From Glomus cerebriforme (taxonomy: Eukaryota; Glomeromycota; Glomeromycetes; Glomerales; Glomeraceae): a stretch of 17,661 nt of DNA. Of this stretch, positions 1-8,244 are shown piece by piece; the first letter of the stretch is position 1, and every line of letters starts with the position of its first letter. The DNA lies in the NCBI GenBank assembly GCA_003550305.1, contig QKYT01000133.1, forward strand, positions 36,126-53,786, in the 5' to 3' direction. The position numbers and the translations under genes are program-made. Below the pieces are notes generated by a model. The model made no database searches. It was not told the DNA's origin and worked only from the letters and a program-made list of their open reading frames with translations.

Positions 1-51
<51 letters not shown>
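1..51 (+). repeat. 51-nt T homopolymer at window edge (polypyrimidine tract of an acceptor)
   Basis: The window opens with 51 uninterrupted T, directly followed by AG at 52-53, so the run ends in a TTTTAG 3' splice site feeding the exon at 54-443. A long T run before an acceptor is normal in kind but extreme in length. Because it sits exactly at the window edge, its length could be an assembly artefact. Confidence 0.6.
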
Positions 52-53
<2 letters not shown>

Positions 54-54
<1 letters not shown>

Positions 55-443
55 TATTGTATTTTCGAACTGTGATTTATTATGATATAATATCTTTATT
101 ATCATTAGCTTCATCTTGTTTAACACTTACAGTACACATAATTGGTAGATTTTATCAAGCAGTAAATCCAGTAGTAAAACCAAGGAATAGGTTAAGCGTA
201 TCAACCGATGATCCAAGTAAAACAGGTGGTCCTCATCCTTTACAATTTAATCCCGAACATGATATTAGTGATCGTGAAATTAAAGAAATTAAATCATTAG
301 ATCAAGAAAAAGTTGGAGGAGATGGTGACAAAGGTAAAGGGAGAGTACCGGAAGTTGTTGTTGATTCTCAGAACGTTGGTGATGATGAAAAACCTAATAA
401 ACGTAGTTCTGTTGGTAGTAATTTTCAAGAAATGTTTTCTTAA
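54..443 (+). CDS. Partial gene: last exon of a membrane protein with charged C-terminal tail (hypothetical)
   Basis: This is the 3' terminal exon of a gene whose upstream exons lie outside the window. It starts after the T-tract/TAG acceptor at 51-53 and is open in one frame to TAA at 441-443. No start codon is needed or seen, since the first in-frame codons are ATA TTG TAT. The first ~30 residues are hydrophobic and aromatic (segments TVIYYDIISLLSLASSC and LTLTVHIIG) and fit the last membrane helix. A hydrophilic tail of ~95 residues follows, rich in K, D, E, S and G (for example DREIKEIKSLDQEK and GDGDKGKGR), probably disordered and cytosolic. Seven-helix receptors and channels often end this way, but I do not recognise the family. 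A polyadenylation-like AATAAA follows at 552-557. The coding composition is clearly richer in GC than the spacer downstream. Confidence 0.7.
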
Positions 444-551
444 ATTATGAGGAACAAGAAGGGAAAGGGAGGAAAAAAAGAGGAAGGAATTTTTTTTAGT
501 TTATGTTATTTTATGTTTATATATGTATTTTTTTTTTATCTTCAAATTTTT

Positions 552-557
552 AATAAA
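552..557 (+). terminator. Candidate polyadenylation signal AATAAA
   Basis: AATAAA lies 109 nt after the stop of the 54-443 exon, in T-rich sequence. The placement fits 3'-end formation for that gene, but the hexamer is common by chance in sequence this AT-rich. Confidence 0.35.
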
Positions 558-1412
558 CATTATCCGAATTACAAACCACGTGATATAATCAATCTGTGCG
601 ACAATTAATTTCCTATATGCTTAATATTTTTTTAAGAAAATTGTAATAATTTTTAGCTAATGTAAGTAAATATAATTTGATTTGATTTTTAGTTTGCAAT
701 ATTTCAATTCATTATATTTGTTAATATTGTAATAAATATATATTATTTTACTATTATTTAGAATCAATCAATATGTATTTGTTATAACTATTATAGATGA
801 ATATTGTTATAAACTTAAACCTCAACTTATAAATTATAAAATAAGATAGCATTAATAAGAGAAATGATAAATAATATTAAATTTTCAACATTTTAGATTT
901 ATTTTACTATAACTTAGCAAAGAGTTTATCTTAAAAAAAATATTTTAAGCAAAATATTTAATCTAATATTCTTCATTATAAGATACAAAGTATTGACTAT
1001 TAGCTATAAATTTAAGTAATTATATATTAAAATTTATGAATATCTATTAAACAAAAAAATGATGATATTAAATAGTAAATCATTGTTAATTTTAATAAAA
1101 CAAAAGTTTTAAAAAAATTATTTTGGATATTTTCCAGTCAAGTAAAGTTTTGGATCCATATTACAATATTATTATCAATAATATTACTACTTATTAAACA
1201 AATAGATATAATATTGTTTATTACTATTAATAATCATAATTATTTGTTAAGCATTTGTTAATGATAAAATAGCAGAAACTCATATTTGAATTCTTAAATA
1301 TACTTTACTTTATAATAGGTAGTAAAAAATACTCAAATAAATTATAAGTAAAAGTAGTAAAATTAATTTTTGATTGCTATAATATTATATCACAATACTG
1401 AATTGTATATTA
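558..1412. other. AT-rich intergenic spacer, no gene seen
   Basis: The sequence is extremely AT-rich with frequent stops in all frames. I see no exon with coding character, no RNA gene and no clear repeat. Confidence 0.6.
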
Positions 1413-1612
1413 TTTGTACTAATACAATTAATTTGTACTAATACAATTAATTTGTACTAATACAATTAATTTGTACTAATACAATTAATTTGTACTGATA
1501 TAATTAATTTGTACCGATATAATTAATTTGTACCGATATAATTAATTTGTACTGATATAATTAATTTGTACCGATATAATTAATTTGTACTGATATAATT
1601 AATTTGTATTTA
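1413..1612. repeat. 19-bp minisatellite, 10 full units plus a partial one
   Basis: Units have the form TTTGTACTAATACAATTAA and are head to tail at an exact 19-bp period (1413, 1432, 1451 and so on to 1584), ending in a partial TTTGTATTTA. The first four units are identical. Units 5-10 form a second subfamily, with ACTGATATAATTAA or ACCGATATAATTAA in the variable part. The split into two internally uniform blocks suggests local amplification of one variant after divergence. Confidence 0.95.
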
Positions 1613-1725
1613 GAATTTAAAAATAAATAAGTATAATAATTAAAGAAATTCTTTATAATTCTGAATCTATTTCAAAATCTTATGTGTAATATTATTTTCT
1701 ATTTGTGATTAAAATTCTATACAAA

Positions 1726-1898
1726 TTAAGCTGATTTGCAAGTTTTTAAGCTAAGCCAAGTTCAAACTAAGCTAAGCCACATTTAAATTGACTTGGTAGT
1801 TCATAAACTAGCTTGAATAAGCTTAAGCCAGCAATGAGTTCAGCTTGAAAAGTTTGAGCCAATAATAAGTTCAGCTTGAAAGCTTGAGCCAGCTCAAT
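1726..1898. repeat. Degenerate AAGCTTGAGCCA-type tandem repeat
   Basis: Words such as AAGCTAAGCCA, AGCTTGAATAAGCTTAAGCC and AAGCTTGAGCCAGCTCAA recur through this stretch. At 1792-1890 they form about three imperfect 30-34 bp units of the pattern GCCA(N)AGTTCAGCTTGAA..TTGA. No coding potential is seen. Confidence 0.7.
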
Positions 1899-2409
1899 TT
1901 ATTAGAATAAAAATTATACAATAAACAATTCAAAAGTTTAATTATTTTATAGTTTAAATTTATTTATTATTTTATTTTTTATTATAAAATCAATTATTTA
2001 TAATGATTGATCTACCAAAATCAGACTTTCATTATCCTTTGAGATACATAATTTCCTGTATAGTTTTATTTTTAAGACTACATTATTTCTGTTTAACCAA
2101 ATCTATTCTACCCAAAAATATCCTCTCTATAGGTATACTGAAAGTTATAAAAAATAATAATAGTATGTAAACAAATAATTTAATAGAAAATTTATCAATT
2201 TTATAAATTAACCTAGAATAGCTAAATAGTCATACATTATTTTTGATAAGTTCAGATATTTCTTTTCATATAACTATAAAAAAAAATAAATTCAATAAAA
2301 TCAATTGTATAATATTTTATAATTAAATATAATATTAATATACCTTCTATCATAAAAGAATGTCTGTTTTTTCAGAAGCTATTTTCTTGTTAAGGTATAA
2401 TTAAAGTTG
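1899..2409. other. AT-rich spacer, no gene seen
   Basis: A/T-dominated sequence with dense stops in all frames and no recognisable exon, RNA or repeat unit. Confidence 0.55.
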
Positions 2410-3484
2410 CTTGCCGAAATCCATCTGGCCCAACGCAAAATGCCAAAACACTTATATAGTGTCAAAACTGTGAAACTGCAAAATTGCTAAAACTTGTGAA
2501 ACTGCCAAAATTTGCGAAACTTTTATAATAAGTTTATCCATAGTTTTAGCACAACAAGTAGTAATATTTTATAAGAGTTTCGGCATAGTTTCACTGTATA
2601 ATTCAATAAATTTATATATAATTGAATAATTTATTGTAATTTTAATATTAAAAAAATTTCCCCTTTTTCTAACTTACATTTCAGGTCCATTTTGCCTAAG
2701 AAGTTCAGTAACCTAAAAAAAATAGAGAAAAAAATGTTAGTAACGTTTCTTTGATATTAAAAAACTCTCCTTCTCTTTTCAACTTACATTCCAAGTCCAT
2801 TTCGTCTAAGAAGTTTGGTAACCTAAAAAAAATAAAGAAAAAAATGTTAGTAATGTTTCTTTAATATTAAAAAAAATTTCCCCTCTTTTCAACTTACATT
2901 CCAAGTCCATTTCGCTCAAGGAGTCCGGTAACCTAAAAAAAATAGAAAAAGAAATATTAGTAACATTTCTTTAATATTAAAAAAAATATTTCCCCTTTCT
3001 AACTTACATTCCAAGTCCAGTTCGCCCAAAGAGTCTGGTAACCTAAAAAAATAGAAAAAGAAATGTTAATAACATTTCTTTAATATTAAAAAAAGTCTCT
3101 CACTCTTTCAACTTATATTCAAGTCGCCCAAGAAGTCCGATAACCTAAAAAAAATAAAGAAACGTTAGTAATGTTTCTTTAATATTAAAAAAATTCTCCT
3201 CTTACAACTTACATTCCAAATCCAAAATCTGGAAAACCTAAAAAATAAACAAAAAATTTTTTTTCAGTTTAGAAAAACTGAAAAAAATATAAAAAAAAAT
3301 TTTTAATAAAAAATTTTTTTAATTATTTATCAAATAATTATCAAAATGCTGAAACTGTATGTATGTCATATGATATACTATGTCAAAATGCTGAAACAGT
3401 TTCAGCAATTTTGGCATTTTAGGTGATTTTGCGAAACTAGTTTTGGCAGTTTCACATACGCCATTCCGCCAAAACTCTCTATAT
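2410..3484. mobile_element. Repeat element with inverted subterminal GAAACTGCCAAAA motifs flanking a tandem array
   Basis: Both ends carry the same clustered words in opposite orientation. The left side (about 2420-2525) reads GTGAAACTGCCAAAA, TTTGCGAAAC and ATGCCAAAAC. The right side (about 3340-3480), read on the minus strand, has GTGAAACTGCCAAAACTAG, TTTCGCAAAA and ATGCCAAAATTGCTGAAAC. Between them lie six ~110-bp tandem units. Inverted, repeat-rich ends with no transposase suggest a non-autonomous TIR element or foldback-type repeat. The exact termini and a target duplication were not found, and the right edge abuts copy A at 3485, which may have inserted into it or be joined by rearrangement. 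Confidence 0.5.
2671..3237 (-). repeat. Six ~110-bp tandem units, each a donor / branch site / acceptor / micro-exon module on the minus strand
   Basis: AACTTACATT-type starts recur at 2671, 2781, 2891, 3001, ~3110 and 3206, an exact 110-bp period for the first four. On the minus strand each unit reads exon, then donor GTAAGTT (ATAAGTT in the unit at 3111-3116), then ~75 nt, then a T-rich tract ending in TTAG, then the next exon. Exon-sized pieces are 3213-3237 (25 nt), 3117-3144 (28), 3008-3042, 2898-2932, 2788-2822 and 2678-2712 (35 each). Perfect TACTAAC branch sites lie at 2736-2742, 2846-2852 and 3164-3170, with TACTAAT or TATTAAC in others. One of three frames is stopped in most 35-nt exons, so I see no long protein. 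It may be a spliced non-coding transcript or the relic of a micro-exon gene. Confidence 0.6.
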
Positions 3485-3540
3485 CAGGAAGTTTTAAACA
3501 GGCGTATAAAGTGTAAACATATGCCATGTGTTGCTCAACA

Positions 3541-3613
3541 CTAAAAAAGTATTGCACAAAGAACCCTTTGTGAACCAATGTGATTAAAAATGCATTGCGC
3601 AATACTTTTTTAG
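3541..3613. repeat. Subterminal hairpin of copy A (19-bp arms, 18/19 complementary)
   Basis: The arms are CTAAAAAAGTATTGCACAA (3541-3559) and TTGCGCAATACTTTTTTAG (3595-3613), separated by 35 nt. The equivalent hairpin is kept in copy B at 14776-14848 with a few changes. Subterminal hairpins are common in TIR elements and may be recognition sites, but the role here is unknown. Confidence 0.8.
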
Positions 3614-3899
3614 GTGTATAACAACATACAGTAAAACAACAGCAGTTTAAAAATGCATATAACAATACTAGGTTAGTTGAAAAATGTATATAACAATACA
3701 AATTTTAGCATATATTAACTACATTTAATAATTAAAAGCATTGTTAATTGATTTTATTATGTTTAAACTATATTCGTTTATTAAAAATGTATTAAATTAC
3801 AAATTCTTCCTAAATACTAACTATGCTGTACTAACTATGCTATACTAACTAACTATTCAATTCTAATATCCAAACCCAGAACCTACAAAAAAGTAACTA

Positions 3900-5453
3900 A
3901 GTTTCACAGCTAAGTTGCGAAACTTACATTTCTGACTTTCAAAAACCCAAATTCAAAGAACAAAACCAAATCTACAAAAAAAAAGAAAAACATTCGGTTA
4001 GAACGTTTCTAACAAAGAAAAAAATGAAAAATGAAATTTGTAACGAAATGAACATTATGAAACTTACATTTTCATTTCCGTTTCCAGAGCTGAATATACA
4101 AAAAGAAAAGAAATGTTCAGTTAGAACATTTCTATACAAAGAAAAAAAATGAAAAATGAAGTTTGTAATGAAACGAATGTTACAAAACTTACGTTTCAGT
4201 TTTCGTTTTCAGAGCTAAATTTACAAAAGAAAAGAAACGTTTGGTTAGAATGTTTCTATACAAAGAAAAAAAATGAAAAATGAAGTTTGTAATGAAATGA
4301 ACGTTACAAAACTTACGTTTCAGTTTCCGTTTTCAGAGCCGAATCTATAAAAGAAAAGAAACGTTCAGTTAGAACGTTTCTATACAAAAAAAATGAAAAT
4401 GAAGCTTATAACAAAATGAACGTTACGAATCTACAAAAGAAAAGAAATGTTCAGTTAGAACGTTTCTTTTAAAGAAAGAAAAAACAAAAAAATGAAGTTT
4501 ATAATAAAGTAATTCATTACAAAACTTATATTTCTTTTCTGATTCTGAATTCCCAGAGTCGAATTTACAAAATAAAAGAAGAAACGTTTGGTTAGAACGT
4601 TTCTATACAAAGAAAAAAACAAAAAATGAAGTTCGTAATGAAGTAATTTGTTACAAAACTTATGTTTCTTTTCCAATTCTAAATTTCCAGAGTCCGAATC
4701 TACAAAAAAAAGAAGAAACATTCAGTTAGAATGTTTCTTAAAAAAAAAAAAAAAAAAAAAAAATGAAGTTTCGTAACGAAATGAATGTTACGAAACTTAC
4801 GTTTCCAATCCTAATTTACAAAAGCAAACTACAAAAAAGAAGAAACGATCGATTAGAACATTTCTAATAAAGAAAGAAAAAATGAAAAAATGAAGTTTGT
4901 AATGAAGTAATTCGTTACAAAACTTACATTTCTTTTTTGATTTCGAATTCCCAGAGTCAAATCTACAAAAAAAGAAGAAACGTTCAGTTAGAACGTTTCT
5001 TACCAAAAAAAATGAAGCTCGTAATAAAGTAATTCATTACAAAACTTACATTTCTTTTCTGAATTCCCAAAGCCAAATTTACAAAATAAAAGAAGAAACG
5101 TTCAGTTAGAACGTTTCTTAAAGAAAAAAAACAAAAAAAATGAAGTTTCATAACGAAATGAACATTACGAAACTTATGTTTCAGTTTCCCAAGTCTAGGA
5201 GCAAATCTATAAAAAAAGAAGAAATGTTCAGTTAGAACGTTTCTTAAAAAAAAAAAAAAAAAAATGCGTTAATAAGCGTTTCTAAAAAAAATAAAAAAAA
5301 ACCGTAAGTTTCGTGAAGAAACTTACCAGTTCCACTTTCTAGTATCGGACCAAAAATTGAGAGACCTACAAAAGAAAAAAGAAGAAATGTTAGAAACGTT
5401 TCTTTAAAAAAAAATGAAAAAAAAATGGTAAGTTTTGCGAAGAAACTTACCAT
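3900..5453 (-). ncRNA. Tandem micro-exon / splice-module array of copy A, read on the minus strand (putative spliced transcript)
   Basis: About 12-13 units of ~115-135 bp. On the minus strand a typical unit has a T-rich tract ending in TAG, a 25-40 nt exon-sized piece, GTAAGTTT, an inverted repeat around AAGTTTCGTAAC, and then a CTAAC branch site at the tip of a second inverted repeat (arms GAAACGTTC and GAACGTTTC). Clear exon pieces are 5327-5365 (39 nt, TTTTGTAG before and GTAAGT after), 5178-5206, 4928-4962, 4801-4828 and 4317-4344. The 5'-most piece ends with ATG (5453-5451) directly abutting a GTAAGT donor. Several units have lost a signal (ATAAGT donors; TAA for TAG at ~4209 and ~5080). 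From that ATG, splicing to 5365-5327 meets TAG within ten codons, so protein coding is doubtful. The long uninterrupted minus-strand frames here are low-complexity F/L/S read-through and were not called as genes. Confidence 0.5.
4766..4798. repeat. Perfect 12-bp palindrome next to a minus-strand donor (example unit)
   Basis: AAGTTTCGTAAC (4766-4777) and GTTACGAAACTT (4787-4798) are exact reverse complements around 9 nt. On the minus strand the palindrome begins within the GTAAGT donor (plus-strand 4795-4800), so the 5' splice site would be partly paired in RNA. Equivalent, less perfect versions occur in most units. Confidence 0.85.
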
Positions 5454-5593
5454 TTCTCAATTTTTAGAACTAAGTTCAAATGGCAATTAAAACTGATTTT
5501 TAAAGGTTTTTAAAATTAACTAATAAACTGCAGTTGCGGCTTAATTGATAAGTGCAGCGTACAATTATTTTTTTTTTAAAATAACTGCAGCTC
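5454..5593. other. Unique block upstream of the minus-strand array (possible leader)
   Basis: No gene is seen. The region lies between the ATG|GTAAGT junction at 5453-5445 and the TATA-like/palindromic block at 5594-5634, so it would be the first-exon leader if the array is transcribed leftward. The part next to the array is recognisable in copy B (17150-17224) but shorter there. Confidence 0.4.
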
Positions 5594-5634
5594 GTATCAT
5601 GTGATACATGTGATACAAAAAAGTATATAATGAG
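5594..5634 (-). promoter_or_regulatory. Conserved TGATAC inverted/direct repeat and TATATAA block beside the array
   Basis: GTATCA and TGATAC form an inverted repeat around TG at 5594-5607, and ATGTGATAC repeats at 5608-5616. The sequence AGTATATAATGAG follows at 5622-5634. Copy B keeps the block almost unchanged at 17225-17265, while the poly-A/T around it varies. Its position at the 5' side of the minus-strand array suggests a promoter for it, although the TATA-like sequence reads best on the plus strand. The orientation is therefore uncertain. Confidence 0.4.
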
Positions 5635-5704
5635 CCTTTTTTCATTTTTTTTTTCTTTTTTAATTTTAATTTTTTTTTCAATAATCTTGCGAAAAGCCCC
5701 TCCT

Positions 5705-5774
5705 CTATGGATGGGTAGAGGTCATTAGTATCTACAGGAAAAGAGCCATTGTTGCTTCCTCCGCCTATTCATAG
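5705..5774. repeat. Conserved long-stem hairpin, 17-bp arms (copy A)
   Basis: CTATGGATGGGTAGAGG (5705-5721) pairs with CCTCCGCCTATTCATAG (5758-5774) across a 36-nt loop. As RNA this gives 16 of 17 pairs, three of them G-U, with one A-C mismatch. In copy B (17347-17363 with 17400-17416) the same stem pairs at 17 of 17 with two G-U. The surrounding ~110 bp is among the better conserved and more GC-rich parts of the element. It could be a structured RNA, a hairpin precursor of small RNA, or a DNA recognition site. Confidence 0.6.
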
Positions 5775-5866
5775 TGACAAAAAGAGGACGTATCAGTAGT
5801 AAGATATTTTAAAAGAAAAAATTTTCTGAAACTAATCAGNCGGTTTTNGCCCNAATTATTTTCAAA

Positions 5867-5920
5867 TTTGGCCAGAATTATGTTTAATATTGGCCAATAT
5901 AATAATCCGGACCCCAATTT
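5867..5920. repeat. Module shared with the hAT-like MITE (TTTGGCCAGAATTATG...TCCGGACC)
   Basis: The string GGCC(A)GAATTATGTTTAAT with a second GGCC and then TCCGGACC(CC)AATTTT appears here, in copy B (about 17508-17560) and, diverged, in the MITE at 12957-13010. N calls at 5840, 5848 and 5853 lie immediately to the left, which suggests collapsed repeat copies in the assembly. Confidence 0.6.
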
Positions 5921-6246
5921 TAAAGATTTTTAATAAATTTAATAAAATTTTAATTATAATTTATAAAAAAATTATTTTTTAATATATTTGTAAATTCAAA
6001 ATAAATAAAATTTTAATTATATAATAACTATTTATATATTATATTAAAAAAATATTAAGTGGTGTTGATATATGGGTGTTGCGCAACAGTGTATAATATG
6101 TTTAACAACTGTTGGTATAAAAAACATGTATATTAACTGCATGTGTTGATAAATTCCAGTATACAGGTGTTTTACAATATGTTGAACAACTGGTAGTGTT
6201 GATCAATGCATTTTTTGGTATATATTAACATTTCCAAAACTTCCTG

Positions 6247-6834
6247 TTGAAGACCGATCACCTGAAATGCGCAGTATGATATTCTTGCCGAATGCTTTCA
6301 TTTCTTCTGAAGTCTTGCAAATACAAAAATAGGGCATCATACCACAATATGAAAAAAGTGACAGTGAAAAAAAAATTCGTATGAAACATTGCACAATTAA
6401 AGTAAGAGTACTCTGGTTGTGACAATGCATTTTAATAAAGTGACTCAGCTAATGGTATTTTTCGTTCTAGGATTTTTTGAGGATCACAAAGGCACAAATG
6501 AAACGAATTATGGAATTAATGATAGGATATTGTATTAGTACAATGTATAGGATAGTCCTTGTTATATATCACAGATTAGCTCTCGATTCTTGTAATTTAT
6601 TTTGTATAGATTGCAGTATCTACAGTTAGTTATAACTTATTTATAACCATAGTATAGCATTTTGTTCTTAAACTTTCCCACATGTACTCAATGAAATTTA
6701 TTAATAAAAACGTTTCCTAACGATCTTTATATACTATTGTTAAATTAAGGAGAGGCCATTGATCAGATTTTCATGATGTAATCATATTAATATAATTTGC
6801 TCCAAAAGCGTATTCCAAAATCGATCCTGCGAAT
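6247..6834. other. Spacer right of copy A, no confident gene
   Basis: A short plus-strand frame (PVEDRSPEMRSMIFLPNAF, stopping at ~6331) starts at the very end of copy A and could be a gene fragment cut by the element. It has no start or splice context I trust. The rest is AT-rich with stops in all frames. Confidence 0.4.
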
Positions 6835-6846
6835 TATATAAAAAGG
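6835..6846 (+). promoter_or_regulatory. TATA box TATATAAAAAGG
   Basis: A near-consensus TATA box 108 nt upstream of the ATG at 6954. It is followed by an A/C-rich leader (CAAACAAAAAATAAAAC, ATCAACAATCAAA) typical of fungal 5' UTRs. It is the main reason to take the small gene downstream seriously. Confidence 0.5.
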
Positions 6847-6953
6847 TGATATTCCGGTTAGTGAACTCTTTTATCTGTCTTGCACAACTAAAGCAAAAAT
6901 CAAACAAAAAATAAAACTTACCATTATTAACATCATCGAAATCAACAATCAAA

Positions 6954-7173
6954 ATGAACTTGCATATTTCGCAAAGTTATAGTAAGGTAGGTTGGTTTTA
7001 TTGCTCGGTTAGCTTCTTGAAACATGTCATTACGATGTTAATCTATTTTTCCTCCTCTATAGATGTCCCAAAATAAAACGGATATATTATTTTTCTTACT
7101 ATATATCAGCATTTTGATCTTTACCAAGAAAATCACTGAGCATACAATGGACGTAGTGAAATTACTCACATGA
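6954..7173 (+). CDS. Possible small two-exon gene, 47-aa product with one hydrophobic segment
   Basis: Exon 1 is 6954-6986 (MNLHISQSYSK) and exon 2 is 7063-7173, ending in TGA. The 76-nt intron (6987-7062) has donor GTAGGT and a strong T/C-rich acceptor TTTTTCCTCCTCTATAG. A TATA box and A-rich leader precede it, and the ATG is in AATCAAAATGA context. Exon 2 encodes MSQNKTDILFFLLYISI followed by LIFTKKITEH, a likely single membrane-spanning or hydrophobic segment with a basic flank. No family is recognised. Its shortness and the lack of conservation data leave it uncertain. It could instead be the start of a longer decayed gene, because coding-like stretches without frame continuity follow at 7180-7290. 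Confidence 0.4.
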
Positions 7174-7332
7174 ATCTTGTTACATGCAATGGCATAGCAA
7201 AAGTCTGGCACAGTATATCAGCATTTTCACGTGCTGAATTCTTGAAACTTTGCGCAGTATCGTACTATCAATAACACAAAAAAATTAAGCAATAAATTTC
7301 TTGTATATGAGGCAGACTGGAATGTTCTAAAA

Positions 7333-7631
7333 ATGAATCGTGATAGTAAGTATGATCAGAAATATTGCTTATTTTTTTTCAATTGCTAATCTTCCAAATT
7401 TATACTGTAGGTTCAAAATTACTTTATCTCAGGAAAGTTCTCTTGTGGGAAATGATCTTTTACATGGTCTGTATGGATGATAGTGTTATAGATAGACAAA
7501 AACTCTGTAGATATGGGTGGGATAATTTATTTCAGAAATCTAGTGTAGATGGGGGTGAAAATCTCATAGTTAGCAATAGAGATAAAAATAAAACAATTAA
7601 TTATAGAAATTATTCGAGAGCAAAGAAATAA
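7333..7631 (+). CDS. Possible small two-exon gene or gene remnant, ~77 aa, hypothetical
   Basis: Exon 1 is very short (7333-7345, MNRD plus one base). The intron is 7346-7410 (65 nt) with a GTAAGT donor, a GCTAATC branch-like site and a TATACTGTAG acceptor. Exon 2 is 7411-7631 to TAA. The product begins MNRDSSKLLYLRKVLLWEM, has a hydrophobic middle (IFYMVCMDD), then KLCRYGWDNLFQKSS, and ends in a basic tail (NYRNYSRAKK). No domain is recognised. Without splicing the second exon is open from about 7365. It may be the 3' part of a decayed gene that includes the coding-like stretch CNGIAKVWHSISAFSRAEF at ~7186-7242, which is closed by stops. Confidence 0.35.
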
Positions 7632-8244
7632 CTTGATGCTGGGATTCACATTAAATGGCCTAGGATCTGCGTACTCCCTCCCTCTTTGATAGCATCATAC
7701 ATTTCACTCGCTTCTCCAGTATTTTCAGATTCGTATCTAAAAAATCATTAATAAATTTTTTTTCTTTGCAAAAAACCGTTACCATTGGTAATGATTTACC
7801 CCAGTAACACCAACAAAATCTTCATCCCTTTTTCTTGCTATTTTGTAGTGCATATCAGAATTGCACTCGCTTTTTTTGAAACTTTTAATAAAAAAGTTAT
7901 AATAATTTTTGTAAAAACGTTTAAAAATAGTGATTTTCTTCTTTTATTACTCATTATTTTCAAGTGTTTAATAAAATTTTTTCTATTTTTGAGATATTTA
8001 TAAAAAAAAATATATAACGATAAATTTGAGCATTGCGTCATGTTTAAAAAATAGTTTTTATTTTGTGATGGGTTGATTATCGCCTGATATTTCGGTTTAA
8101 ACATGGGGTCTTATGACTATCATGTTGTGTAACCATAAGTTGGCCCCCCGTTTAATTAGGTGTAGTGATCATAAATCTAGAAATTAATCTTTTTTCTTTT
8201 ATTTTTATTCAACCCTAACAATAAATCAATAAAATAATATACTC
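7632..8244. other. Spacer with no supported gene
   Basis: Overlapping open stretches at 7785-8104 on both strands are A/T-rich, F/L/I/K/N-dominated and mutually antisense, so I treat them as compositional. The sequence from ~8100 to 8244 should hold the promoter of the gene at 8245, but I see no clear TATA box. Confidence 0.5.

Larger units (their letters stand above)
3485..6246. mobile_element. TIR-bounded repeat element, copy A (2762 bp, non-autonomous)
   Basis: Bounded by CAGGAAGTTTT at 3485-3495 and its perfect reverse complement at 6236-6246. Similarity of the ends continues further inside, with both reaching a TCAACACTA motif about 55 nt in. Nearly the same sequence starts at 14720 in the same orientation, which defines the left end independently. 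Inside are a subterminal hairpin (3541-3613), a long tandem array of ~115-135 bp units (about 3900-5453), a conserved unique block (5470-5830) and AT-rich sequence leading to the right end, which has TGTTGCGCAACA-like subterminal motifs. No transposase reading frame is present. No target duplication is visible next to 3485/6246, so the ends may be imprecise or rearranged. Confidence 0.7.

Noticed and set aside
3402..3701. 99-codon minus-strand frame across the junction of the 2410-3484 element and copy A
   Set aside because: It spans two different repeats and the TIR boundary, so the continuous frame is accidental. The matching sequence in copy B has a different frame context.
4455..5453. Several 60-90 codon minus-strand open frames in the arrays
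   Set aside because: They run straight through T-rich intron-like sequence and give F/L/S-dominated low-complexity peptides. The repeated pieces are explained better as exon-sized modules between splice signals.
5622..5760. RNA polymerase III gene (TATA box plus structured RNA) reading rightward
   Set aside because: Long T runs immediately follow the TATA-like sequence and would terminate Pol III at once. No A or B box was recognised.
3485..6246. Target-site duplication flanking copy A
   Set aside because: The 8-9 bp before 3485 (CTCTATAT) and after 6246 (TTGAAGAC) do not match, so no duplication is claimed.
6203..6430. 75-codon minus-strand frame overlapping the right end of copy A
   Set aside because: It crosses the TIR and is low-complexity in its middle; the plus strand of the same stretch looks more coding-like but is only a fragment.
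7180..7290. Possible HMG-box remnant (CNGIAKVWHSISAFSRAEF)
   Set aside because: Only a loose resemblance to the ISK..G..W pattern. No flanking N-terminal motif in a joinable exon and several stops.
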